Below, one piece after another: positions 23,970 to 32,350 of a DNA stretch of 64,000 nucleotides. Source of the DNA: Novosphingobium rosa NBRC 15208. Its GTDB lineage: Bacteria > Pseudomonadota > Alphaproteobacteria > Sphingomonadales > Sphingomonadaceae. How positions within the stretch are numbered: position 1 is the stretch's first letter; the number at the start of each line of letters is the position of its first letter. Where the stretch lies: assembly GCF_001598555.1 (NCBI RefSeq), contig NZ_BCZE01000040.1:1-64000 (forward strand), given 5' to 3'. A model generated the notes under the pieces. That model had not been told where the DNA came from and did no database searches. It saw only the letters and a program-made list of their open reading frames with translations. The translations under genes and the position numbers were made by a program.

Positions 23970-25241
23970 TTAAAAAACAAACTCCGCCTGCACCCAGATC
24001 TTGCGCGTATCGGACCCGAACCCTCGCGCCTGATACTGAGCGAATTTGAGCAACCAGTTGATCGGCTTGGTCGAGAACCCAAGCGAAGCGTTGATTTCCT
24101 TGCCGTAATGCGCGCCGCCCAGATCGGCGTCGAACCAGTGGTGCGCCACGGTGTAGGTCACGCGGGGCAGGGCTTCGATCTTGGGCAGCTTGCCGGTCAG
24201 AGTCACGGCATGGTCCCGCAGTCCGTTGGCGGGGGTGGTCAGGAACACATCGGCCCAACCGTTGAACTTGTGCAGGCTGGAGAGCGGTGTCTGGAACGAC
24301 CATGCGCCGCCTTGCGCCCTGGCGTCCGCCCCCAGCACCTCGCGCGTGAGAGTCAGCGTGTGCTGGCCCAGAGTCAGCGCAGGCTCGATGCTGGAATAGG
24401 TGGCGGCATAGGTGTTGGGGTTGCGGCCATAGCTGCTCTGCCAAGCAAGGCTGCCCGCCAGCGCCAGCGATGCGTGGTGGCCCAGCGGCAGAGTCGTGGT
24501 CGCGCGCAACCCGTAGGTTTGAGAACTGTCCAGCTGCGATCGGGCGCCGGGCTGATTCAGGAAGGGCGTGGACTCATAATCCAGCAGATAGGCGAAGCCT
24601 TTCAGCGAGGCCTGTTTTGCCACGATCCCGCCCGTTATGAAGGTGAAGTCGCCGCGCAGATGATCGCGCGGGGCGCCGTCGCTGCCGTTGACGGTGTTCT
24701 GGCGGATGGCATGTGTTGCATCCAGCACCAGCGGGCCGAGAGCGGTCTGGATGCGGGCGGCATCGAAGGTCTGCTCGGTTTGGCGCCAGGGGGCGTTGCC
24801 GACGAAGCGCTGGTCGTCGAGGATGATGCGCTGGCGGCCCACCGTCGCGGTCAGTGGCCTGGTGGCATAGCGCAGTTGCAGCCGGTTGAGCGCCACGGTG
24901 GAGCCATCGGCGATGGTGGCGCGATTGGGGCGGTATTGGTCGCTGGGCGTGGCATAGGAAAAGCCGCTGAAGCCCGATCCGAAATGGGTGGTGCCGGTGC
25001 CCTCGACCAGCAGCGAGATGTGGCTGGGCTTGTGAGTCAGCTCGGCCCCGGCGCGCAGGCGCAGGCTTTCGGCATGGGCATCGCGACTGGTGGCATCGAC
25101 ATCCTCCCAGCGGGCGCGGACATCGACGATCGGGGCCAGCGTGAGCTGCTCATCAAGCGCGAAGGGGTGAGTCTGGGCCTGTGCGGTGGTGGCGCAGGTG
25201 GTCAGCGACAGGGCAAAGATGGCAGGGCGAAAGCAAGTCAT
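23970..25241 (-). CDS. Outer-membrane porin, alginate-export-like
   Basis: A 423-residue exported beta-barrel. The signal peptide is residues 1-23 (…CATTAQAQ). Family-like stretches are TLAPIVDVRARWEDVD, LRLRAGAELTHKPSH and the signature GRQRIILDDQRFVGNAPWRQ. It ends in a C-terminal aromatic (VQAEFVF), as outer-membrane proteins do. ATG 25241 follows AGGCGG. The best guess is the alginate_exp/porin-like superfamily; the solute is unknown. It lies next to a DMT exporter on the same strand. Confidence 0.8.
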   Translation of the reverse strand: MTCFRPAIFALSLTTCATTAQAQTHPFALDEQLTLAPIVDVRARWEDVDATSRDAHAESLRLRAGAELTHKPSHISLLVEGTGTTHFGSGFSGFSYATPSDQYRPNRATIADGSTVALNRLQLRYATRPLTATVGRQRIILDDQRFVGNAPWRQTEQTFDAARIQTALGPLVLDATHAIRQNTVNGSDGAPRDHLRGDFTFITGGIVAKQASLKGFAYLLDYESTPFLNQPGARSQLDSSQTYGLRATTTLPLGHHASLALAGSLAWQSSYGRNPNTYAATYSSIEPALTLGQHTLTLTREVLGADARAQGGAWSFQTPLSSLHKFNGWADVFLTTPANGLRDHAVTLTGKLPKIEALPRVTYTVAHHWFDADLGGAHYGKEINASLGFSTKPINWLLKFAQYQARGFGSDTRKIWVQAEFVF

Positions 25242-25321
25242 CCGCCTGCCCTGCCTGTGGGGTCCGTGTTGCTTCAAGCCTGATCCGGACGCCGAAACGA
25301 TTTGTCACGGATCAGCATTCA

Positions 25322-26182
25322 TCAGGCAAAACGCCGGGCCCCACCCACGCAGAGCACCACGGCGGCGGTGGCGGCGATCATGGAGGGTGCCACTGTCTCG
25401 CGCAGGAAGAACGCCGAGAGGCCGAGGCCCATGAAGGGCTGCAAAAGTTGCAGCTGTCCGACCTTGGCGATGCCGCCCAGCGCCAGGCCGCGATACCAGA
25501 AGATAAAACCCAGCAACATGCTGAAGATCGAGACATAGGCCAGCCCGCCCCAGGCCATCGCCGGCAGGCCGCCGAGGGTGGCGGGCCATGTCAGCAAGGC
25601 CAGCAGCGCAGCCACCGGCGAACACACCGCCAGCGACCAGCTGATCGTCTGCCACCCGCCGAGCCTGCGTGACAGCACCGCGCCCTCGGCATAGGCCAGC
25701 CCACAAAGCACCACGGCCACCACCATCAGCGCATCGCCCAGCGCCGAGCCATTTGCACCGCGATTCAGGGCAAAGCCCGCCACCGCTCCGGCCCCAGCCA
25801 GTGCAAAAGCCCAGAAGGCGGGGTGGGGGCGCTCGCCACCGCGCAGCACGCCGAAGAGCGCGGTGGAGAGCGGCAACAGCCCCAGAAACACCAGCGATCG
25901 CCCCGCCGTGATATGCTGAAGCGCAATCGCCGTCAGCAGCGGAAAGCCGATCACCGCTCCGCCTGCCACGATCCCCAGCGAAGGCAGATCCCCGCGCGCC
26001 GGGCGTTTCTGTCGCAGCGCCAGCAGCAAAAGCCCACCCAGCGCGGCGGCAATCAGCGCGCGGGCGGCGGTGAGGAACATGGGGGAAAAGCCCATGATGG
26101 CGGCGCGCGTGGCGGGCATCGACCCGCTGAACAGCACCACCCCGATCATCCCGTTCACCCAGCCCGACGAGCTGACGCGCAT
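25322..26182 (-). CDS. DMT superfamily (EamA) transporter
   Basis: A 286-residue inner-membrane protein with ten predicted helices in two EamA halves (about residues 10-140 and 150-285). The GYRGLALGGIAKVGQLQLLQP-type loop is characteristic of the second half. Probably exports a small metabolite such as an amino acid. It is divergently transcribed from a MocR-type regulator, with an operator between them, and so is the likely regulatory target. Confidence 0.9.
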   Translation of the reverse strand: MRVSSSGWVNGMIGVVLFSGSMPATRAAIMGFSPMFLTAARALIAAALGGLLLLALRQKRPARGDLPSLGIVAGGAVIGFPLLTAIALQHITAGRSLVFLGLLPLSTALFGVLRGGERPHPAFWAFALAGAGAVAGFALNRGANGSALGDALMVVAVVLCGLAYAEGAVLSRRLGGWQTISWSLAVCSPVAALLALLTWPATLGGLPAMAWGGLAYVSIFSMLLGFIFWYRGLALGGIAKVGQLQLLQPFMGLGLSAFFLRETVAPSMIAATAAVVLCVGGARRFA

Positions 26183-26248
26183 TGTATCCTCCTTACGAAA
26201 CCTGCGCTCTGGTTAGGGCGAGGGGGCTGGCGAACACAGGGACAGATC

Positions 26249-26291
26249 GATACAGTTGGCGTAATCTGTATCATCAGAAAGGCCCATACAG
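26249..26291. promoter_or_regulatory. Three half-sites for the MocR regulator
   Basis: GATACAG (26249-26255) and CTGTATC (26266-26272) form a perfect inverted repeat with a 10-bp spacer. A third copy, ATACAG (26286-26291), abuts the ATG of the regulator at 26292. Inverted plus direct half-sites are the usual MocR/PdxR operator pattern. Autoregulation and control of the divergent transporter are inferred. Confidence 0.65.
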
Positions 26292-27680
26292 ATGAGCGAT
26301 GCCCCTCTCACCCGCACCCAATCGGTGATGGCCGCGATCCGCGCCCGCATCGAAGGCCGCATGCTGGGGGCAGGGGACAAGCTGCCCTCGATCCGCCGGT
26401 TGGCGGGCGCGATGGGCGTCTCCCCTGCCACGGTGGTCGAGGCCTATGACCGTCTCGTGGCCGAGGGGCTGATCCGCGCCGTCCCCAAATCGGGCTTTTT
26501 CGTTGCACGGCGCGGTGTGGCGCCGATGGCGCTGGCCGAACTGGCCCCGGCGCGCCCGCCCGAGATCGATCCCTTCTGGGTCTCGCGTCAGGCGCTCGAT
26601 ACGCCGGAGGACACCATCAAACCGGGCTGCGGCTGGATGCCCGCCGCGATGATGCCTCAGGAACCCCTGCGCCGGGCCATGCGCGAGGTGCTGCGCGGCG
26701 CGGACAGTCTGCTCACCGATTACGGCAGCACGCGCGGCAATCCGGCGCTGCGGCGGCATCTGGCTTTGGGCTTTGCGGGTGAGGGGCTGGCGGTGGATGT
26801 CGACCAGATCATGCTCACCGCCTCGGGCACGCAGGCGATCGATCTGATCTGCCGCTTTCTGCTGCGCCCCGGCGACACCGTGCTGGTGGACGATCCCTGC
26901 TATTTCAACTTTCAGGCGCTGCTCACGGCGCATCAGGCGCGGATCGTCAGCGTGCCTTACACGGCCACCGGCCCCGATGTCGCTCTGATGGAGCAACTGG
27001 CGCAGGCCGAGCGACCCCGGCTCTACATCACCAATTCGGCGCTGCATAATCCCACAGGGGCCAGCCTTTCGCCGCGTGTGGCGCATCGCGTGCTGGGCAT
27101 CGCGGCCAGCGTGGGGATGACCATCGTGGAAGACGATATCTTCGTCGATTTCGAGAGCCAGCCCTCGCCGCGACTGACGGTGCTGGACGGGCTGGTCGAT
27201 GTGATCCGCATCGGCAGCTTTTCCAAGACGCTCTCGGCCGCCGCGCGCTGCGGCTATATTGCGGCGCGGCCTGAATGGGTCAATGCGCTGGTCGATCTGC
27301 AGGTGGCGACCAATTTTGGCGGCCCCAGCCCGGTGGCCAGCGCGGTGGTGGCGCATGTCCTCTCCAGCGGCACCTATCGCAAGCATATGGACGATCTGCG
27401 GCGCAAACTGACCCGGTTGCGCGGCGAGGTCGGTGTGAGGCTGACAGCCTTGGGCATCGAACCATGGCTGATGCCTCAGGGCGGCTTCTATCTGTGGTGC
27501 CGCCTGCCCGAGGGGATGGATTCACGCCGTCTGGCCCGTGCCGGGCTTGAGCGGGGGCTGGTGCTGGCCCCCGGCAATGTCTTCAGCCCATCCGAGACGG
27601 CGGAACGCTTTATGCGCTTCAACGCCACGCAAATGCCGGATCGGGCATTTGACCACTTGGCCGCCCTTATCGCAGAGTAA
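26292..27680 (+). CDS. MocR/PdxR-type transcriptional regulator (GntR HTH + aminotransferase fold)
   Basis: A 462-residue fusion. An N-terminal GntR winged helix (residues 5-75: GDKLPSIRRLAGAMGVS, then TVVEAYDRLVAEGLI) is followed by a fold-type I aminotransferase domain (about 100-460). The latter carries the PLP-lysine motif GSFSKTLSAAARCGYI and DDPCYFNFQAL. Likely uses PLP or an amino-PLP adduct as effector. Divergent from an EamA exporter, a common arrangement for this class. No Shine-Dalgarno is seen before ATG 26292. Confidence 0.92.
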   Translation: MSDAPLTRTQSVMAAIRARIEGRMLGAGDKLPSIRRLAGAMGVSPATVVEAYDRLVAEGLIRAVPKSGFFVARRGVAPMALAELAPARPPEIDPFWVSRQALDTPEDTIKPGCGWMPAAMMPQEPLRRAMREVLRGADSLLTDYGSTRGNPALRRHLALGFAGEGLAVDVDQIMLTASGTQAIDLICRFLLRPGDTVLVDDPCYFNFQALLTAHQARIVSVPYTATGPDVALMEQLAQAERPRLYITNSALHNPTGASLSPRVAHRVLGIAASVGMTIVEDDIFVDFESQPSPRLTVLDGLVDVIRIGSFSKTLSAAARCGYIAARPEWVNALVDLQVATNFGGPSPVASAVVAHVLSSGTYRKHMDDLRRKLTRLRGEVGVRLTALGIEPWLMPQGGFYLWCRLPEGMDSRRLARAGLERGLVLAPGNVFSPSETAERFMRFNATQMPDRAFDHLAALIAE

Positions 27681-27697
27681 TGATATAAAATTTCATT
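27679..27697. promoter_or_regulatory. Zur-like box 1 upstream of ZnuD-like receptor
   Basis: AATGATATAAAATTTCATT matches AATGTTATAATATAACATT at 15 of 19 positions. It sits in a perfect TAATGA/TCATTA dyad at 27678-27698, overlapping the stop of the MocR gene and lying about 165 bp before the receptor ATG. AT-rich and probably within a promoter. Confidence 0.55.
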
Positions 27698-27722
27698 ATA
27701 GGGTCTGGCCTTTCCCTGAATC

Positions 27723-27739
27723 GTGATATAACGTTACAT
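27723..27739. promoter_or_regulatory. Zur-like box 2 upstream of ZnuD-like receptor
   Basis: GTGATATAACGTTACAT shares the half-sites GTGAT and TTACAT with the merC box (GTGATGTTATTACAT) but has two more central bases. It is weaker against the consensus (11 of 19 on the reverse strand). Confidence 0.4.
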
Positions 27740-27860
27740 CCATGCGCGGCGAGACAAGTGGTCCAGCCGTGCGGAGCTTGGGGGAGCATCCGCGCGGGCG
27801 ATGGGCTGCGCGCCGCGAAGATGGCCTGTGGCCTGCGAAGACGTGAACAAGGGAGTTTCT

Positions 27861-29894
27861 ATGCGTTCGATTCATCTGGCCGGCGCGGCCGTGCTGGCGC
27901 TGGCCTATGCCGGTGTGGCCCCCATGGCTCTTGCCGATACGGCAAGCGAAGCCGCTGCCACCACCGAATCCGGCGGCCCGACCACGCGCGGCGATGACAT
28001 CATCGTGACCGCCACCCCCTTCCGCCATACGGCTGACGAAACGCCGACGCTCTCCACCAAGGTGAATGCCGACCAGATCCTGGCCGCCGGCGGCGCCAGC
28101 ATTGGCGATGCGCTGCGCGATGTGCCCGGTGTCTCGGTCAGCGGCTTTGCGGCGGGCGCCAGCCGCCCGATCATCCGCGGCATGGATGCGGCCCGCGTGC
28201 GCCTGCTGGAGGATGGCACCAGCTCTTCGGACGTGTCCGACATCGGGCCGGACCATGGTATCCCCATCGACCCGCTCGCCGCGCGCAGTATCGAGGTGGT
28301 GCGTGGCGCCGCCACGCTGCGTTACGGCAGCCAGGCGATTGGCGGCGTGGTCAACACGCTCAACAACCGTGTGCCCACCAGCCTGCCCGACAGAGCGATC
28401 AGCGCCGAGGCCACCGTGGCCCACACCACCATCAATGATTCCAACGAGGCTTCGGGTCTGGTCGATGGCCGGATCGGCAATCTGGCGCTGCATGCCGATG
28501 GTTTCTACCGCCACTCTGACGATTACGGCACGCCTGAAGGCGTTCAGCAGAACTCCTTCTTCCACGGGCGCGGCGGTTCGGTCGGCGGGTCGTATTTCCT
28601 CGGCGGCGGCGATAGCCATGTCGGCGTGGCGGTGACGCATTACGATGCGCAATATGGCATCCCCAGCGACACCACCTTCATCGACATGCGCCAGACCAAG
28701 ATCATGAGCCGCAACAGCTTCGATCTGGGCACCGGCCTGCTCAAGACGCTGAATGTCGATGGCAGCTATGCCAACTATGAGCATGCCGAGAAGAACCCCG
28801 ACGGCTCGATCAACACCACCTTCAAGAACAAGGAAGGCAATGCCCGCGCCGAGCTGCTGCTCAACCGCATCGGCGCGGTGCGCAACACGGCGGTGGGCTT
28901 CGAGTATCAGCACCGTGATTTCTCGGCCATCGGCGAGGACAGCTCCTATCTGAATCCCGCCACCAGCGAGAATGTCGCGGGCTATCTCTTCACCGAGGTG
29001 GAGATCGCCAAGGCGCTGCATCTGGAAGCCAGCGGCCGCGTCGAGCATGTTAGCATCACCGGCACGCCTGCCGATGATGTGTTCACCCGCCGCAACTTCA
29101 CGCCCGTCAGCGGCGCCATCGGCGCTTTGTTCACCGCCACGGAAGGCGTGAAGCTGGGGCTGAACTTCTCCAGCACGGGCCGCGCCCCGGCACTGACGGA
29201 AATGTTCGCGCGCGGTGGCCATGACGGCCCGCAGACCTTCGAGACCGGCGATCCGAATCTGAAGATCGAGCGCGCCAACTCGCTGGAGCTGAGCCTGCGC
29301 ATCCGCAAGGGCCCCTTCCGCTTCGACGGCAGCCTCTACAACACCTGGTACAAGAACTACATCTACGGCGATCTGACCGGCCGCACCTGTGACGATGACG
29401 GCGATTGCGTCGTGGGTGACAGCGAGGAGCTGCGCGAGGTGATCTACCGCCAGCAGGGCGCCCGTTTCCGGGGCCTTGAGGCGCAGGCCACTTATGATCT
29501 GATTCAGGGGCCCCATGGCACGCTGACCGCCAAGGTGCTGGGCGATTACACCCGCGCCACGCTGGACAGTGGCAGCAATGTGCCGCGCATTCCGCCCTAT
29601 CGCGTTGGCGGCGGGCTGAACTGGCAGAGCAAGCTGGTCGATGCCGGGGTGACCTTCATCCACTATGGCCGCCAGAACGATTACGGCGATTTTGACTCCG
29701 CCACCGCCGGTTACAATTCGCTGAGCGCTCAGGCGGCGGTGCGCCCCTTCAAGCAGTATCCCGGCGTGGAACTGGCTTTGATCGGCCAGAATCTGACCAA
29801 TGACGTTCAACGCCTCGCCACCTCCTTCAACAAGGATCTGGTGATGATGCCCGGTCGCTCCCTGCGTGTCGTGCTGAAGGTTGCCACCTTCTAA
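27861..29894 (+). CDS. TonB-dependent receptor, ZnuD-like
   Basis: A 677-residue outer-membrane receptor. The signal peptide is residues 1-25. A plug domain follows (DDIIVTATPF TonB-box region, GDALRDVPGVSV, RPIIRGMD, VRLLEDG, IEVVRGAATLRYGSQAIGG), then a 22-strand barrel ending VVLKVATF. VTHYDAQYGIPS and the C-terminal QNLTNDVQRLATSFNKD … MPGRSLR resemble the zinc receptor ZnuD. A CDDDGDC loop could bind metal. ATG 27861 follows AAGGGAG. Zinc uptake is inferred from family resemblance and the upstream Zur-like boxes. Confidence 0.88.
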   Translation: MRSIHLAGAAVLALAYAGVAPMALADTASEAAATTESGGPTTRGDDIIVTATPFRHTADETPTLSTKVNADQILAAGGASIGDALRDVPGVSVSGFAAGASRPIIRGMDAARVRLLEDGTSSSDVSDIGPDHGIPIDPLAARSIEVVRGAATLRYGSQAIGGVVNTLNNRVPTSLPDRAISAEATVAHTTINDSNEASGLVDGRIGNLALHADGFYRHSDDYGTPEGVQQNSFFHGRGGSVGGSYFLGGGDSHVGVAVTHYDAQYGIPSDTTFIDMRQTKIMSRNSFDLGTGLLKTLNVDGSYANYEHAEKNPDGSINTTFKNKEGNARAELLLNRIGAVRNTAVGFEYQHRDFSAIGEDSSYLNPATSENVAGYLFTEVEIAKALHLEASGRVEHVSITGTPADDVFTRRNFTPVSGAIGALFTATEGVKLGLNFSSTGRAPALTEMFARGGHDGPQTFETGDPNLKIERANSLELSLRIRKGPFRFDGSLYNTWYKNYIYGDLTGRTCDDDGDCVVGDSEELREVIYRQQGARFRGLEAQATYDLIQGPHGTLTAKVLGDYTRATLDSGSNVPRIPPYRVGGGLNWQSKLVDAGVTFIHYGRQNDYGDFDSATAGYNSLSAQAAVRPFKQYPGVELALIGQNLTNDVQRLATSFNKDLVMMPGRSLRVVLKVATF

Positions 29895-29911
29895 GCTACC
29901 CACGCAGCACC

Positions 29912-29955
29912 ATGAGCCGGGGTGGAGAGGTGGTCGCCCTCCCGCCCCGGCTCAT
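29912..29955. terminator. Hairpin between convergent receptor and cupin genes
   Basis: ATGAGCCGGGG (29912-29922) pairs perfectly with CCCCGGCTCAT (29945-29955) around a 22-nt loop, followed by TCCTTTA. It lies 17 bp after the receptor stop and ends 5 bp before the cupin stop, so it probably terminates both. Confidence 0.6.
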
Positions 29956-29959
29956 TCCT

Positions 29960-30481
29960 TTACGGTTTAGGCGGCACCCCGCGCGGCAGCTTCATGGTGA
30001 TGAGGATCAGCCGCCCGTTGATCTGGCTGAACCAGTGCGGCGTGCCTTCGGGCACCATCACCATATCGCCCTTGGCGATCGGGCGCATGCTGCCTCCGAT
30101 GATGCCGGTTCCAGCCAGCTGGGCGGGGGCGGTGCGATGCGCCCCTTGCAAGGTGCCGCCGGTGACCAGCGAGCCGCTGCCATCCACCACCTGAATATAC
30201 TCCGCATCGGCCTCATGGGTGGCCGCGCCGGACACAGCCTGACGATATTCCAGCATGGCGCGATAGTTGCCCAGCCCCACCAGCGGCTGGAACGCCACCG
30301 CCTGGTCCGGTTTGAGATGAGAGGCGATCAAATCGATGGTCTGCTCGATGGCCGCCTGATTCATGAAGAGACCGGGCATGGGAGGGGGCGGGGCCGTGAG
30401 GGCGGCCTGCTGCGCGATGGCGGGTGCTGCGATCAACCCCAGAGCCGTCAGCCAGAACCAATGTTTCCCGCGCATGCCCAT
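29960..30481 (-). CDS. Secreted cupin-domain protein
   Basis: A 173-residue protein with a signal peptide (residues 1-24, LGLIAAPAIAQQ) and a single cupin barrel. Cupin motif 1-like is THEADAEYIQVVDGSGSLVTGG and motif 2-like is GDMVMVPEGTPHWFSQ. The histidines and glutamate could bind a metal. Found in the periplasm; substrate unknown. Convergent with the ZnuD-like receptor. Confidence 0.82.
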   Translation of the reverse strand: MGMRGKHWFWLTALGLIAAPAIAQQAALTAPPPPMPGLFMNQAAIEQTIDLIASHLKPDQAVAFQPLVGLGNYRAMLEYRQAVSGAATHEADAEYIQVVDGSGSLVTGGTLQGAHRTAPAQLAGTGIIGGSMRPIAKGDMVMVPEGTPHWFSQINGRLILITMKLPRGVPPKP

Positions 30482-30550
30482 CCCCCTTTGCGATGCAGGT
30501 CTGAACTATGCCAGATCGGCGGCGGACAGCAAGAATCAGCCCTGCGCGGA

Positions 30551-31462
30551 TCACCCCTGCGTTGCCCAGGGCGCGGCGGAGAGATGCCGGGCCAGAAACT
30601 CGATCAGCACCCGCACCCGCGCCGGGCGCAATTGCCCGGGCGGCGTCACCAGATGCAGCGCGATATCGGGGATGCGCCAGTCGGGCAGCACCTCCACCAG
30701 AGCGCCGCTGGCCAGATGCTCCCACACCATGAAATCGGGCTGCAGCGCCATGCCTTGCCCGGCCAGCAGAGCAGGGGCCAGAGCATCGGCATTGTTGGCG
30801 CCCAGACGGCCCTTGATCGTCACCATATAGTCGCCCTGCGTCGCATGGCTGAAGCGCCATGTGCCCGGCGCCTCCAGATTGGTGTAGAGCAGCCCGGTAT
30901 GGGCCGAGAGATCGCGCGGATGGGCCGGAGCCCCATGCTCCGCCAGATAGGCCGGGCTGGCCACCAGCGGGCGGCGCACGGTGCACAGGCGCCGCGCGCG
31001 CAGTGAGGAATCCTCAAGCCCGGCGATGCGCAGCACCACATCATGCCCGCCGCCGACCACATCGACCAGCGAATCGGACAGGTCCACATCCACATTCACC
31101 TGCGGAAAAGCGCCCAGAAACTCAGGCAGGATCGGGGCGACATGGCGCAGACCAAAGCTCATCGGCACGGCCAGTCGCACGAGGCCGCGCGGCGTATCGC
31201 CCTCGGCGCTGGCCTGCGCCTCGGCGGCCTCGCCATCGGCCAGGATGCGGCGGGCCTTGTCCAGCACGCCGCGCCCGCTTTCGGTCAGCGCCAGACGGCG
31301 GCTGGTGCGGTGAAGCAGCGGTACACCAAGCCGCGCCTCCAGCCGCGTGACCGCCTTGGAAACTGTGGGTTTGGAGAGGCCCAGCGCCTCGGCGGCGGCG
31401 GCGAAAGAGCCGGTGTCCACCACGCGGGCGAAGATCGCCCAGGCCTCCAGATCGGGCAGCAT
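30551..31462 (-). CDS. LysR family transcriptional regulator
   Basis: A 303-residue LysR regulator. The N-terminal helix-turn-helix is SFAAAAEALGLSKPTVSKAVTRLEARLGVPLLHR (residues 19-52) and the substrate-binding domain spans about 90-295. The gene is divergent from the pirin/pirin/OsmC operon, which it presumably controls. The 123-bp gap contains TTCAC-N2-GTGAA at 31475-31486 near its own start. Confidence 0.93.
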   Translation of the reverse strand: MLPDLEAWAIFARVVDTGSFAAAAEALGLSKPTVSKAVTRLEARLGVPLLHRTSRRLALTESGRGVLDKARRILADGEAAEAQASAEGDTPRGLVRLAVPMSFGLRHVAPILPEFLGAFPQVNVDVDLSDSLVDVVGGGHDVVLRIAGLEDSSLRARRLCTVRRPLVASPAYLAEHGAPAHPRDLSAHTGLLYTNLEAPGTWRFSHATQGDYMVTIKGRLGANNADALAPALLAGQGMALQPDFMVWEHLASGALVEVLPDWRIPDIALHLVTPPGQLRPARVRVLIEFLARHLSAAPWATQG

Positions 31463-31474
31463 CGATAAAATTCT

Positions 31475-31486
31475 TTCACTGGTGAA
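31475..31486. promoter_or_regulatory. Short dyad in LysR-pirin divergent promoter
   Basis: TTCAC, 2-bp spacer, GTGAA, located 13 bp upstream of the lysR-type start and about 100 bp before the pirin start. Position fits an autoregulatory LysR site, but the dyad is short and could be chance. Confidence 0.3.
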
Positions 31487-31585
31487 GTTCCATCATTGCC
31501 ATTTCTTTCCTCTGCGCAATCTCTAAATTGGCCTCAACAGCCACAGAGACATCTGAGAGACACTCTGGCGGCACGGAGAATACCC

Positions 31586-32284
31586 ATGATCGAACTGCGC
31601 CCCTTCGCTTCCATCGGCCATGCCAACCATGGCTGGCTCGACGCCCGCCACCACTTCTCCTTCGCCGATTATTACGAGCCCGACCGCATGCACTGGGGCA
31701 ACCTGCGTGTGTGGAACGACGACACCATCGCGGCCAAGAGCGGCTTTCCCCCTCACCCTCACCGCGACATGGAAATCATCACCTATGTCCGCAAGGGCGC
31801 GATCAGCCACCGCGACTCGCTGGGCAACCAGGGCCGCACCGAGGCGGGCGACGTTCAGGTGATGAGCGCCGGCACCGGCATCACCCATGCCGAATACAAC
31901 CTTGAGGATGAGACCACCACGCTCTTCCAGATCTGGATCCAGCCCACCCGCACCGGCGAGCAGCCGAGCTGGGGCGCCCGCCAGTTCCCCAAGGGCGAGC
32001 GCGCCGGCCAACTGGTGGTGCTGGCCAGCGGCTACGGCGACGACGGCGATGCCCTGCCGATCCGCACCGAGGCCCGCATCGTGGGCGGCACGATCCGCGC
32101 CGGTGAGACGGTCGATTACGTGCTGGGCACCGAGCGCAAGGGTTACCTTGTCCCCGCCACCGGCGCCATCGAGGTCAATGGCGTGAAGGCCAACACCCGT
32201 GACGGCGTGGCCATCGCCGAGGTCGAAACGATCAGCATCACCGCTCTGGAAGATGCCGAGATCGTTCTGGTCGATACGCTGTAA
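31586..32284 (+). CDS. Pirin family protein (YhaK-like), first copy
   Basis: A 232-residue bicupin of the pirin/YhaK type. The N-terminal cupin has the metal-ligand pattern PHPHRDMEIITYV, then HRDSLGN and ITHAEYN. Some pirins act as quercetin 2,3-dioxygenases; activity here is unproven. ATG 31586 follows CGGAGAA. First gene of the operon running through the second pirin, OsmC and a small ORF. Confidence 0.9.
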   Translation: MIELRPFASIGHANHGWLDARHHFSFADYYEPDRMHWGNLRVWNDDTIAAKSGFPPHPHRDMEIITYVRKGAISHRDSLGNQGRTEAGDVQVMSAGTGITHAEYNLEDETTTLFQIWIQPTRTGEQPSWGARQFPKGERAGQLVVLASGYGDDGDALPIRTEARIVGGTIRAGETVDYVLGTERKGYLVPATGAIEVNGVKANTRDGVAIAEVETISITALEDAEIVLVDTL

Positions 32285-32350
32285 TATCCCCCGGCGCGGA
32301 GGCCCCCGACTCCGCGCCACCCGTTTTCTCCACCCACGGAGTACCCCGCC

